Made by a program: the position numbers and the translations under genes. Positions 14,601 to 29,200 of a stretch of DNA of 64,000 nucleotides are shown piece by piece. Every line of letters begins with the position of its first letter. Position 1 is the first letter of the stretch. The stretch is from Sipunculus nudus (taxonomy: Eukaryota > Annelida > Sipuncula > Golfingiida > Sipunculidae): NCBI GenBank assembly GCA_026874595.1, contig CM049318.1:30782956-30846955 (forward strand). Reading direction: 5' to 3'. The notes under the pieces are model-generated. The model did not search any database and was not told the DNA's origin. It saw nothing but the letters and a program-made list of their open reading frames with translations.

Positions 14601-17600
14601 CTGGATTCTTTCTAAATGATGGGTAACTACTAACCACTTAAATTTGGTGTAATTACTTGGCAACCAATGGGTGAATAACTTTGACCTGCAACCTTTAACC
14701 TGCTGACCAGCTGACCCCAAAATCAATAAGTTATTTATTCAAGCAAAAAAGACCCATAAATATGAAGTTTGAGTCAAACTGAGTGATGCATAGATGTGGC
14801 ATATGTGAAAGACGGAAGGTTTGGGTTGAACAGTTACACTTGAAATATGCTCACAAGCATTTAGAACAATTAAATATTGTGACCTTGACCTTTGACTTTT
14901 TGACCTCAACATCAATAGGCTTCTTCCCTTATTGGTAGGTAAGCCATATATGACAGATTGAAGGTACAGATTGAAAAGTTTGCCTGAAAATGACTCCACG
15001 CAAGAAGTGGGTGCTGTGAACTTGACCTTTGACCTCAAAATCAACAGGTCTTTTCCCCTGTTGGCAGAGAAGCGATATCAGTGCTGGAAGGTTTGGAATG
15101 AAAAGTCTAGCTTGAAATGTGTCCACAACCTTTTCAAAGAAGTGGATCCTGTGACCCTGACCTTTGACCTTGTGACCTCAAAATCTATAGGATTCTTCTC
15201 CAACTTAGTAGGTGAGCTATATGTGAAAAATCAAAGAATTGGGATGAAAGGGTTGGCTTAAAATGCATCCACAGGCTTTTCAAAGAAGATGCTCCTGTGA
15301 CCTTGACCTTTGACCTTTTGACCTAAAAAAATTATGGTTCTTCCCCTGTTGGTAGGTGAGCTGTATGTGAAAGATGGAAGGCTTGGGATGAAAATTTTGT
15401 CTCAAAGAGTTATTTCTGGGGGGTGCAAACACACCCCATAACTTCGAGAATATAGGTCGCAGTGACCTTATTTCAGGTTTGCAAGGAGATCTTTTTATAA
15501 CCTCTAAGACTGCATAGGGTTCATGGCCCTAGCCCCTACGGTTACGATTTGTTCCCTGCTAACGACCGGACGGCCGGCCGGACGGACAGACGGAAGGACG
15601 ACGGACAAAGACCGATCGCTATAGCCCAGCATGACTGAAAGTCAGCTGAGCTAAAAATGGTTTTAACCGTTAGAAAGGTCTGTGGCGACTGACCAAAGGG
15701 TGGCCCCCTGGTATATACAGTTCTGTTTTTTTCATGACTTGCAGCACAAAAAGACATGAATATTATAGGTGCGGCTCATGTATGGTTCTCAGGCACCGCC
15801 CGCATCAAGTTTATTCCCCTGCATCAAACATTTTTATTTCGATTTTCCAAAGAAATTTACCAATTTGTGCTTCAGTCTCTCGGACGCTTGATGTTTGCGG
15901 GCGATAATGTGCGGTTTTAACTCAAATTCGTACTTGAACGCGTACACGCACGTTTCCACTGTTTACTCTAATACAAAGTCGGTTATGCACGCATGCGTGT
16001 AAGCGTTTTATTAACACCCGAATATGTGATTGAATATGATCTAAGCGGCCCGAAAACTTCTTGATGCAAGTGACTGTTGCTAATAGCGACCATCGGCCGC
16101 AAAAATGGTGCTATGATCGAGAGACTATAGTATAGATCTAGTAAGAGAAAAAAAAAATCATGTTGATTTCTGTTCAGGTAGTGAAGAATGGCAAGATTGT
16201 TCGACCCTGGGGGATTGTTGGCGGGTTTATTGACCAATGCACTCTACGAACGTTACTTGAATTGATAGTGGACGGAAAACTTGATGAACATGAACCGTCG
16301 CTACCCATGCTGCTACATCCCAATTAAAACTTTTGGCCAAAAACACCTCAGATTTTGGCAAAATCTGGGGTGTGCGGCAACCCTGTGAAGTCCCATGAGG
16401 CTCCTCCCTGGGGACCCTTAATGAGATGACCAGCTGTATTATCTGGTTATCACAGGCCACATTGACAGCTTAAAGTAGTGCTCCGTATCAGCCAAGAAGG
16501 CCTAATGAAATATAGTTCATATTTAATTTATATATTTCAATGATCATATACTGCCCAAGACGTTTATTCAAATTCCTGACTTTACAAAGATGAATTTAAA
16601 AATTATTTGCACAGATTCTTGCTTGACAAAATGACCAAGATATCTAAGTTATGTATGCGTAGTAATATAAAATGGGAGATATAAAGGGGCTGCGTGAGCT
16701 GAAGTGATAATCTGAAGTGAACATTGTAAATGTATCAACTTTTTAAAAAAAAAATAAAAGTAATTAAATTGATTGAAAAAAAACCAGAACAATTGTGGCT
16801 TAAGTAGAAAAATAAGCAGGAATTATTTATATTAGTGTATTAACATACGAATTAACATAATGTAAGCATTATTTTATAATATCCTATGTTCCTACATCAA
16901 CTTGACAAGTCAACATCCCTGTATGTCTTTAAGGCCTACCTTGAAAATTTGGATAAATATTCATCCATATTTTTGTTCAATTATTCAATTTTATGAAATA
17001 TACAATAATATTGATTAAATAGACTACAGATAGGTAGACATACTTTTTTGTGGTGTACTGTTTATTCCAGTTTCAAATTGTGTCACGGATACGGTTTATA
17101 ACTTATTCCTTTTACTACTGCCTGCTCAAAAATGTTTTTGAATGTTAACACAAGTAAAGAGCAATCATTAAAAATAAAATAAATGTACTTATTTCTAAAG
17201 AAGGCAACAATCAAAACTGAATACTGGAATTATTTATGTTACCAATTTATATATTAAATATAAATATTAAAATTTTAACTCACTCTGAACGGATCCCCGC
17301 TGGATTGCCCTTGTTAATAACACCACTTTATTATCTTATCTGACCACCTCACTGCTGTCCAGCACTAGCCTGACTGCCCACATGCACAGCTGTAATTACT
17401 GGTGTCTGTGGATGTAGGTCAGTGCTATCAGGTCTGTGTCACTTCTGGGCATGCATTGCTAGTTGACTTTCTGGTATATGCATGCACAGGCATATATGCA
17501 CAGGCAAGTTTTCAGGGCTGATCAACGCTCAGTTCCTTCACCAGCAGATTAGTCTTATAAGCAATCCACTCTCTATTTGTTTCTGTCTCCGGCATGTATT

Positions 17601-20600
17601 TTATAGAGCGAAGAACCCAATCTGCAGACTATGACATTTGTGATTATTACTGATTAACAATTTGTAAAAGTATGTACATATGTAAAAATACTCATATATA
17701 ACATGGGTAAAAAAGTTGTGTACAGTTTAAAAAAATTACTAATTAGAAACTGATTTATGACAAATGAGCTATAGTATTATAAATTAAATATATCATAAAG
17801 TGATGGGGTTACCATGATGACACGCGGTGCAGCTAATCACTATATATTACCCAGGAAAGAATGAAATTTTGTTGAAAAGTTAGATATAGAACAAGGAAGC
17901 AGTGGAACAGTATAGTTTGAAGACGATGTATGGAAAAACATACAAGACAGTAGGCAAAAAGGGGCATATTTGGCTGGATCAGATCCACATTTAAAATTTA
18001 CTGTCCCAAAATTTGAGATTTCATCAAAATTCACTGTGAACTTTTGCCAGTATCATTCGGACTCATGAACACACGAAAACCCAGCCAATCACATAAACCC
18101 CTGCCACCTCTGTTGGACGAGGTAATAATACACCTCATTTGATATATATCTATCCCTGACAGCATGCAAAATTTGAAGAAAAAAAATTGACCCTGACAGT
18201 TCTTTGAATGTGTAATATTTGAATGCGCTATATGATCTCATATAATTTTCTTGATGTAACTAACAGATTTGGCAATTTCTTTGAGTTCACTGTTCTTGTC
18301 AAAATTCATACAGATGCCAATTTTCCCTTAACTATTGTATGGAATTTGCTATATATATGAAAAAAAGTCACAATTTGATTATGCTTTCCATTTAATTTTT
18401 ATTTTATTCATAAATGTCACATTTTTTAGATTTTAATTTTATTTACCAAGTTTTGAAAATGCAAAAGTATTTTTTTAATATGACACATATATAATCACAA
18501 AGAAACTTATAATAAACATAGGGACTTAAAACCAGAAATACTCATCACTTATAAACTTTAAAAAGAACTTACAGGAACTTTTTCAATGATAAAATAACAC
18601 GTTATAAATAGAAATGGAAGGAATTGATTTAAAATCATAATCGATGACTAAAAAAAAACTACCGATGATCGATTTTTAATCAATTATTTTATGTACTTTC
18701 TATTTAAGCATAAAATTTGCTGTATACTATTACCTAAAATTTTGACTCCAGTAAGTGATCTAACATGTACATTTTCAGTCAGTCAGAACATCAGTGTTTA
18801 TAATGAAACCATCAATCCACCCACAGTCCAACGTCTACTTGCTGTTGGGCGATTGTTGGCTGTGCAAGGTTCCATTTTGATGCTGTTCATTACTTTGTGT
18901 TCGTTTATCTCTGACAGGATTAGTTTGATTGCATGTGCATAATCATTCTTAATCGATTCTGCAAAAATGCAATCGATTAAATCTATTTTAAAAGAATATG
19001 ACCAATCATGGATTTAATCGATTAATTGGCACACCGCTAGTAAATAGGCCCCTAGATATTTTGATTAAATTTCATCTGAGCTAAATGATACATCACATTC
19101 ATTACTCATCATTATGAATTACTCTGGACCTTCGATTAAGCATGTAAAAACATTGAATTCATATTTGTTTTATATAAGTGATCTTGTTTAAATATTCAAC
19201 ACCTGATTAAATATTTTACACACTGAGTATATGTTTGCCAGACCTTTTTTCATAAGTTGATTATAACAATAAACATACACATCATCAAATTAATATTGAC
19301 CAATAAGAATTACACTTTAAATAAAACACAATGTAATTTAAAAGTACTAACAAGAAAACATTCCAACAATAAAAGATTGCAGTAGGGGATAAGCCCATCC
19401 AAAACTCAATTAATATGTGTTAACAAATTTTCACAATAAATTGTTTATAATATATATATATATATATGTGTGTTTTAATGCTTACAAAAAGATATAAATA
19501 GTATACTAAAAAAATCTCTATAACTTTCCTTAATTTTCATGTTTTCACTATCATGTTGTTAACTGACCTGTCTTACCTAATTGCACATAATTGTGTATAA
19601 TTAGTTTCTGACTGCTATATGTAAACAATAAATAAAAGTTAAATGAGAGGTATTTATTGTCGTTTCCCATAGCTGAGACAGTTGATGTTGTTGTCCATAA
19701 TCGGCGTTGTTTTTTCCCCCAATTTGGAACACTCTGTTTCAACTGAGTTCAAAAACTAAAGACCTTACCCTGGATGTTCAAGGTCAACTCAGCAGAATTA
19801 TTGCTGGGTTTCTACAATTTCTTGTGAAATTGGTAACTTTTGAAGCTCTAGCTATACATTCCTCAAATTTGACACAGAAGTGGTTTCAACCAAGTTCTCA
19901 AACAGGATGGAAAATGTATGACCTTGATCTTCATCTTCGAGGTCAAGCTAAAATAGAATTTATTTGTTAACACTATAACTTTGAACTTTGAGCCACTCAA
20001 TATATTTTCATGAAATTTGACCCGTGAAAGGTTTCTACCAAAATCTCAGATGTTTAAAAAAAAATGGTGACCTTGACCTTCATCTTCAATGTCAAAATTT
20101 GAGAAGTATTATTTTCCCCATCAAATTAGGGAGGAGACATCTCTTTTTTTTAAACAAACTTATTCTAGTTTAAAAAAATTGTGATAACATTTTCGTTTTA
20201 AACAAACAACATGCTGTATTCTCACATAATGCTATAAATAGATGAATTATATAAATTGAAATAAATAAAGATGTATATAAAATATTGGGAAAAAAATAAA
20301 CTGGTTGATTTTAAAATGCTAAAAAAAATTTTAGGATATTTTAAACTTTCGCCTTATTATGCACTTTCAGGAACATTTACAAAATAACCTTTTTTCAGTG
20401 ATTTTTTTTCTGTTCCTGTCTTTTTCTTTACACCACCGTTCACACATAAAAATCTGAACTGTGAAGGGTTCAGCGATGTTGGACTTGAATTGAGTCTAGA
20501 CTTAGACTCAAGTCCAGACTCGAGTGCACTTTTCTTTTGACTAAGACTTTAACTCAAACTCGGAGGCTAGTGCTAAAAAATAAATAAGTCCAGCTTGATT

Positions 20601-23600
20601 TCAAAGTTTCATGACTTTTTTAATCAAGAACATTATTTTCAGTCAGACACTGACTTGGAATCGACTGGCCTGGAATGATAGTTAGAACTGAACTACAACA
20701 CTGGAATTAAGAGTTTAGTTACTCTTAATACTAACCCTGAAGAAGCAATAATGTCAAAACTGTTGGTAATATTGGGTTACCCCTGATTCAGTGTGATTTT
20801 GTTACTGGTATTCACACACCCTGTGCCTGTACACAGCAGACATGCCCAGGGACTTTTAAGACCTCATGAATTAAGACTGCATATGGTGGACAGGGTCAGT
20901 GTGAGTGCATGAAACACCAACATCCAAGACATTGGTGGCTGGTTGTGTGCTACTCGGTGGAAGCAACATGTGCAACAGCCTGCTGTGCATGGTGGGGTCC
21001 TGGCCTGCCAACTATAGATGTTGGGTACAGCAACAGAGGGTAGAAATATAAAAACAATCTAAAAATAAAAAAAATATCTAGACAGACCAGTTCAAATATT
21101 TTAATGTAATTCACATAAATTATTTACAGTTTGTTAACACGCTGTAGAAAAATTATACTCTGACTCATATCAACACTGATGTTGAGAAAAAATTTGGGAA
21201 TTACAAGATTAAATATATTTGATAACGTTTATTTATTCATATCAGGGTCTGAAATTAACATTCAGACAAAATACATGTACTGTGAGGGCAAGTTTATGAA
21301 AGTTCATTTTATAGTTTATGGAATTTCCTCCTTTCTTACATTACTAAATGCTAATATGCGTTTGTTAATATCATTTACCTTAAATATATTTTGCATTAAA
21401 AACAATGGTAATTTCTTCTGTATTGCAATAATATCATCTTAAGATAATAACTAACTGATAGATTTGTATCCTGGTCTATACAAGTTAAAACTGGAGATTA
21501 ACTGTCTCTTTTGAGTGCGTACTGGATAATATAGAATTTGACCGTTGATCATTCACAAAGACTAACAAAGATTTTCACAAGAAATACCTGACACACTCTT
21601 TATGTTCTTTCATAGAGCACTTCTAGGTTAAAATGCAGGTCTTAAAAATGGTAACAGAAAGATCCATTGTAAGAAAAAAAATGAATAGTTACAACTTACA
21701 TGACAGGGGAAGGTCTATATTTTCTCTCTCTTTTTTTCTCAATTAATATATGTTCTGCGGATGTTGCCCCCTTTATTATACACAAAGCTCAGAAAACAAA
21801 GAACACATATAGATCGAGTGTATGGAATATATACCAGTAGTAAGTTAAAAACAATAAAAATACCCCCCCCCCCCTTAGTGTCTGTAACATGATCAGTTGG
21901 TCAGGGATGGACACTGCAGCGACTGTAACCCCCCCCCACATATTGCAGTGTATTACAATATGAAAATTATAGGAATATATATATATATATATATATATAA
22001 CATATATAACTTTTATCTCCTCAGAATGAACTGTATGTAACTTTGCCAGTTAAAGTAACAACACTATATATCATTGCCAAACTGCGCACAGATGATTATT
22101 AGATCTGTCAACTGGGTCTTCAATTCAATTCGATTATCAATTATTGCCTTTCGATTCAATTCTCAATTTGATTATTGTATAGAGTCACAATTCTGTCAGA
22201 GACATTTATCTACTACAAAAGTTCTCATTCCATATGATGCTATTAGATTAAGATTATTATACCCGAGATGTTGTGCAAGCCAAGTAATATTTAAATCTTC
22301 CCTTTCATTATTGTGCTTACATCTATTGAAGGATATAAGGTGACTTCTTTGTTAAATAACAGTGCTACTTCATAAGGTATGCTGTTTATCTGTTCCTAGG
22401 TAAGAGCTGGAGACCGAAAATGTATGAAAATGCAATAATAAAAATTAATTGATTATTTCATGCACAATTCAATCATTGATTAATGACTGGCTTTGATTAA
22501 ATGCATGATTATTTAATTCAGTTGTTACACCCCTATTGATTATGATTTGGCTGTCTCAAACTTTAACAAATATTTGTTTTGTGTCAATTGTTTTCAAATT
22601 TCACAGTTTAAAAAATAATACAAGAAATACAAGAAGCCATCATGCAAATAAATAGACCAGCTGCAGTAACTGGCGTCCGTACCTCGAACGAGGCGGATTC
22701 TGTACCCGGGCCCTCAAGTAGTGCTGCGCCTGTTGCTAGTACTTGTTGTAGTGAAAAATTGCCAGATGTACCAAAACCCCAAAATGCTTTTGAAATATTG
22801 ATGAAAAAACAACATGAGCTTTCATTACCACCTCAATATGACTTGTCACCAGGAAACAAAGTGTTTCAAAGAGCGTGAACTTTTCAATGCAGTTATACAG
22901 TTTTTTTCTCAGCATAATCTAGGATTCAGCCAACAGGCTGTTGTTTGGAGTGGTTTTGATTTCATTAAAAATCTAGTGGACACAATGTGGTATCTAGATC
23001 AGCACTTGCCCAAGTTTGATGATCGCGGCTTTCATCTGCCAGAAATGTTTCGGCCTTTTACAAATTTTAATAAACCAAAAGATCACAAGTACAAAATACC
23101 CCCAGTAAGGGCCGACTCTTTAAACTGCCATTTACATAGCTTGGAAATATCTCTCGATACACTTTGGATGCAGACTGAGAGGTCGCAGACTGTGAAGGCC
23201 GCAACAGTTAAATTAAGTGACATGATGAAAAATTATCTGAATTATTTGGGGATTCAAGCCAAAACTACATTTGACAGTCATCATCATGAAGAGCCAGTTA
23301 GAGACCTTGATGACAGTCAAACTGTGAAAATAATTTTTGCAAGACAGCTTGTGAAACCAACTAATGTTACTAGGTACAAAAAGCTTGTTGATCTTGTAAA
23401 CAATGCAGAGAAATTTAGTCCAATTTGGATTGATGAGCTGACTAATGAGGAAGATATCGTGACAGACGTTACTATATTGATAACATTGACAAGGCCATGG
23501 CAGTAAAATGTCTTCTGACAATTTCAAGAGGAAATAATGTTGGCTCATTTCATTTCTTATGGACAGTCCCCTTTGACATGAATGAAGAGGATATGCTTGC

Positions 23601-26181
23601 TGAAAACTTAAATGTGATTGCAAAAATCAGATCTGAATTCAAGGATTATCACACAAGGGCCATGAGGTGAACCTACATGAAATGCGCTTCTCTGTTGACA
23701 GATGTAAAGCCACATCGACTTTTGTACCTGTATCGTACATTGACTGGTGATTTATCTGCTCCTGAAACCAAAATGGAGAAAGAAATTAGGAATAAAGTTG
23801 AAACAATGGTTGAATTGGAGGGTCCAGATATTATCACTGATTTGAGGACACATAATCCAGGTCGGCCTCCAAAATATGAACTGTTTTTTTAGAAAGCTGC
23901 TGAGTATACTGAAAATGTTGTGGATACAGCAGCAGATGAGCGAAGACATGACCCTATTTCTCACATAGCCACAGCAATGTGTGTTGCAGATTTAAGATCA
24001 AGAATTGCAGAGACATGTCCAGAAGGAACTCCTATTCCCTCAACACAGTGGCTGCGCCTACAATTTTCCCCAAAGACACCTTCATCCAAGAGCTCCTTAC
24101 AGTACACAGGAAAACTGAATGTAAGGTATTCAGTTCAGTCAAGGCAGTTCAGGAAGAATCATCAAGATTCCCACTATGCCTCGGCATTATTCAGGTATGA
24201 AAAAGAACTGGCCATCAAGTACAGAGAGTACACAAATGTTGTAGCTATGGATGACAAGCATCATTGTAAAGTTGGGGAACCAGGGTGTGCAGTTGCAGCT
24301 GTTGATCGTGGGAAACGTGATGTTACTGCAAATGGGGTCAAATTCCAAGTTGCAGATCATGACTTCACAAAGTTTAGCATAGTTTCAAGTGTAACCTTGT
24401 TAATGGACATACCAGATTCTATTCTGACTTGTTCATTTTACAGAGGGCAAGTGTATGTAGGAGTGAAAGATTTGGTACTAGAGCCTTCATCACCTCTCAG
24501 GCATATTGCAGAGCTGAAGAGCATTATGGAAAAGGAAGGAGTAACTTCAAAACCAGTTCTCATGATCTACTCTGATGGTGGGCCAGACCATAACCTTACC
24601 TACCTTTCAGTTCAGCTTAGTCTGACATGCCTTTTTCTGGATTTGGACCTGGATTTTCTAGTGACAGTGCGCACACCACCCATGGCATCCTAGAAAAACC
24701 CCCCAGAACGTATAATGTCAATTTTAAATCTTGCTCTACAGTGTGTTGGACAAGAAAGAGAAAAGATGGTGCCCAAGTTTGAATCTTTCATTCATTCTGC
24801 CAATGGCCTCAAAGCTATTCGTGAGAAGTGTGCGGCCAATCAGGAGCTACTCGGAGCTGTAAAAGAAAGCATTGCTCCTGTGCAGGTAAATAAATGTTAC
24901 GCAATAATATGCAAAGCCCTGTATAAACAGTAAATATTAAGTTGAAATCTGAACCTCTTGTATTTGCAAAATTGTTTAGATGTTAAACAATCGTACAACA
25001 AACAATAACAAATTAATACCATTCAGGATTATTTTTATGTAGTAACATAACACATTTGACTAGAATTTTTATATTTTTGTTGTTTTAGTAATCTTTATTT
25101 CATTGTACTTTCTCAATTGTACACACAAGCTGCTAGAGGGCCTATTCGGAAGGCTTTCCCTCAAAGAGAAGAAGTTCAAGGTATTCTCTCCTGCATCTAA
25201 AGTGGCAATGGATGAACTGTGGTCACTGCTAGGCAGATATGGAGACCAAGTAGATGTTGCAAGAAACCAGAGCTCATTTCTGAAAGCCTTGAAGTCTAGG
25301 TAAACTATTGTTGACTTTTACTGATGATTCAAATTCAATCTTCATTTAAAATTTGGAGCAACTAGATACTGAATTAAAAACAAATTATTTTGGTTAAGAC
25401 CTTGCTAATCCATTTGCAGTACACTTCCTGAAGCCTTTCTTTTAACACTTTAATATGTGATCATTTCTGGACAGCTAAAGGTAGAACAAGTTTTAAAATG
25501 CAATATATCATGAACATTATACCACTCCATATCACATATTTTAATATCCCACACATTTATAACTAAAATGTGTTTGAATGAATTTTTCAATTTAGAATCA
25601 GTCACTGTCTCATGTGATTTAGTGTTTCTTTCCATCAACCTCATGCAGATACCTTCTTCTTTACTTCTCCATTTCAGTTTAAGTTACAAGCAATGGAGAT
25701 ATTGCATTTTAATACATATATAGCAAACATAGTGGCACATAGTGGAAATAGTGATGGCTCTCTTCTTGTATGCATCTGGAACTCTCATCTTCTTACTGTG
25801 ACTTGAGTCTCCTGCATGTGTCATGGGGGTAGATGGCTAGGTGTCTGTTACTTGGACATTTACTCAGTTTATTCTGTTTCTCACTGACATATCTTTCAAG
25901 CTAATTTTTAGACCAAACTTGCATGAACTTGTGAAACATTGTTTCACACAGAGACAGTACTCCTTCACCATTAAGAAGTGCGGGGATGAGGCGTGCACAC
26001 TTTGCCAGAAGCCAAGACTTCCCCCCGACATATTCCAAACCGTTCACCCAATACCAGATCCAGTGCCAGGTTTGGTCCAATTTTAAATATAGAATTTTCA
26101 TTTTTTAAATAAGATGAGGGATAATAGTTATCTGTGTGTGTATACAGTCTGTTGTGAATTCACAGTGTTGTTTTTCTTCAG

Positions 26182-26245
<64 letters not shown>

Positions 26246-29200
26246 AAGTAACAGTGCACCTTTCTAAGCATTTGATTTATTAATTTTCATTTATTTCTAC
26301 CAACCATTGTAATACCACATAGTATATTGCAAATCATGTTTTTAATTAACAGACTATATGTGCAAGTTAATATCGGCAAAATCACAAATTATCCTTATTT
26401 AACGATCTAGACACAGCTCCTATACTGTGATGATTGGTTTAAATAAAACCGGTGTTTTTGTTGTGTTTTTTTTTTTCAGGGGATGATGGCCATTACAAGT
26501 CATTTAAACAGCTTTATGCAACCCCCACTACCCAGGAGTATATGCCATCTTCTATGAAGAAGGCCACCTTATTCCATTTAGCCCATCAGCACAAACTGCT
26601 AACACTGTGAGAGAGGTTGCAGTTTGTACAGACTGTTCAAAGCCTGCATGCAAAAAACTCTCCATAGAAAAAGCTAGAAACTTGGTATTGTTTCTTAATC
26701 ACTATGAATACACATGTGGTGCAGTGCTTCAAGAAATGCTATCCAATGACAATCAAACCCCAGACATTGACAAGTTACTGGAGTTGGTGTTTGTTAGGGC
26801 AAACTTGAATTGCTCAGTGCCTGTTGAAGTGCCCTATTACAGCAGTGAATACTTCAAAGATGTGTTTTTTTGGTGGCACTGATACCGAACTGATTACAAG
26901 CAATGACTGGTACCCCATCTGTGAAACATGTGAGACAAAACATGATAAACCATTGCGAAGGAAGCGAAATTTGCATGTAGTTGCTGGTGAACAAAAGTCA
27001 AAGTGTTCCAAGATGTAGAAAACTGGTCTTAAAATGTATGTACATGAAAATGTGCTTTCCTTTCAGAGAAGCAAGAGTATGAACTCTATGTATGCTGGTC
27101 ATAAATACAGAGCAAGTTTGTTTTGAAACCTACATGGTTCTGATATATTTTTATAGAGAAAAGAAATAAAGGTTTGTTCCTTATGATGTGCTTGTATTTG
27201 TTCAGTAAGCAATTATGTAATTATCATGTTGTCCCCGGTTCATATGATTTTTACTGATAATTTAGAAATAAAAAGGTAAAAAAAAAAATCGCCCTTCCTC
27301 ACGGATTTCTGAAAAAAAAGTGCCTGAGAACCAGACCTTTTTTTTTGGCCTTACATGTTTTGTTGACACTTGATTGTGTGACGCGGGCGTGGCTCGTTGC
27401 TGTAGCAACCTCGCCGGGTGTTACAGGTTCGGTGTAATCCGCATTGGTTGAACTCTGACGTGTAGAATCACAGCGGTCATGCTTATCTCGAACATTCTTG
27501 GCTAGTCGCGCTTTTTTGAGCGCGTGTGTTGTAATGTTCTTTGGGCGTGTGTACTATTTATTGTTGGGTATTTTCGATTGTTCGTGAAACAGAAGTTTCT
27601 GGAATTTTCGGATGAAAAATTATAAGAAGGGGATAGGTTTTAGAGCGAGAGAGGAAAGAGAAATATCCAAGCGTACACGAAAGAGTGTGAGTCAGTTTGT
27701 GGGCCTTTCCATATTGCAGCAGTTTGAGATCTTCTTCGATATTTGTTATGGATTTTATATAGTCTTCAGTTTGCTTTTAGTATCACTACCAAAATTTCAC
27801 TTTTGGATTACAGCAAATTTGTTTTGTGATTGAAATGTACTATTATTTTCTGGACTTTTAAAGGACTTGTTGTGGATGTGACAGTGGTGGTATCCAGGTA
27901 CTGTACACTTTGTTTACTATACTGTGTAATTGCAATGATTTCCTGTACTACTGTTGTTATACTGTGAAATTGTATTGATTTAGTGTATTGTAATGTTAAG
28001 GTTGTTTTAAGAATAAATTATAGTTATTTGTAAACAAAAAAACACTGACTTCTTTATCCATTCCCCTAGATATTTCACGCTGCCTAGTGTTACAGATACA
28101 GGATTTTTTTCTCCATAGAATGTATGCTCGTCACGACTATGTTATCTGTTGTTATAAGGTTCCGTAAAACTAAAAAAAAGTATACGAAAAAAAAACTTCT
28201 GCACATAAACATATAAGTGTATCATCACAGTACAGGGCTGAACGCACTACGTTTGGCGAAAGTTGTTTATTAAACCTCTGCTACCCACCAAGCCTTCCCC
28301 TTATTTGGGCCAGGAGGCTTAAGGGGGATGATATTTAGAGAGTTGGTATCAGGGTCGACTATTGTAATGTTTGGGTGGACTTCTTATATTTCCGAGGTTT
28401 TATTATTTTTATTTTTTTTTCCTCTTTTTTATTGCCATATGTATTTATGCAATATGGATGGCTACAAAATAGCTCGTACATAAATTATATATATATAGCG
28501 TGTGAGCATATTATATTCTGTCGTATAGTTTCTGTAAATTCATATCAATTTCTTCTTTGATAGAACAGCATGATTACACAGTGATGCAGTCCTTGAGTAC
28601 ATTTTTTTAGGGACTTGGACCCGCGTAGGTCAAGGTCCCGGAGGTCAAGATTTAGATATCAAGCCGAGCCCATCTTAAATCCAAGGGAAAAGACTGATTC
28701 ATAAACTAGAACGTTCAGATGGGGGAATACACTCATATACAGAGTCTCATATATATTCACAGAGTACGAAAATAGATTAAAGAGTTATTAAACAATATGA
28801 CTGTATGTAAGGATCGAATCTGTACTATTGTATGCTTGGCTGTTAATAAAGCAGACCGTATTGGCTAACGTTTCAGTAAGGTTCCTAAAGTACCGTCATC
28901 CACATCAAGTAAGATACTGTAACTGAGATATTTTAGTAAGGCAACGTACCTAATTTTGACCAGTCACATGGGCATAGCGTTCGGCTTGATTTTGCGGCCA
29001 ATACATCCGAGCGGGCGCAGAAATCCTTGATGAAATCCTGGAAGTCTACACTGGATAGTTCCCATCGCATCAGTTCGGAGGGCTTTATAAACGGAATATT
29101 GCCGAAATGTTCAGAAACAACATCACTGTATTGTTTACTCTTATTTCGGATTTCTTCTTCCAACGTAAGATATATGGAAGAAAATCTCCCATTGGATACA

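Larger units (their letters stand above)
5435..28949. other. Gene A intron 1 (23.5 kb, repeat-filled)
   Basis: The intron between exons 1 and 2 of gene A. The equivalent intron of gene B is 4.8 kb. The difference is due to repeats and transposon relics listed separately, including a decayed transposase gene on the opposite strand. No host exon was recognised inside it. Confidence 0.8.

Noticed and set aside
23213-23623. 136-codon open frame on the minus strand
   Set aside because: Antisense shadow of the transposase-like relic.
27612-27833. 73-codon plus-strand frame MKNYKKGIGFRAREERE...
   Set aside because: Short, no similarity recognised, and located in a possible LTR-like stretch; insufficient support for a gene.
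27375-28090. Solo LTR (TGTGACG...TGTTACA, internal AATAAA)
   Set aside because: No target-site duplication and no primer-binding site or coding partner could be found; kept only as a note.
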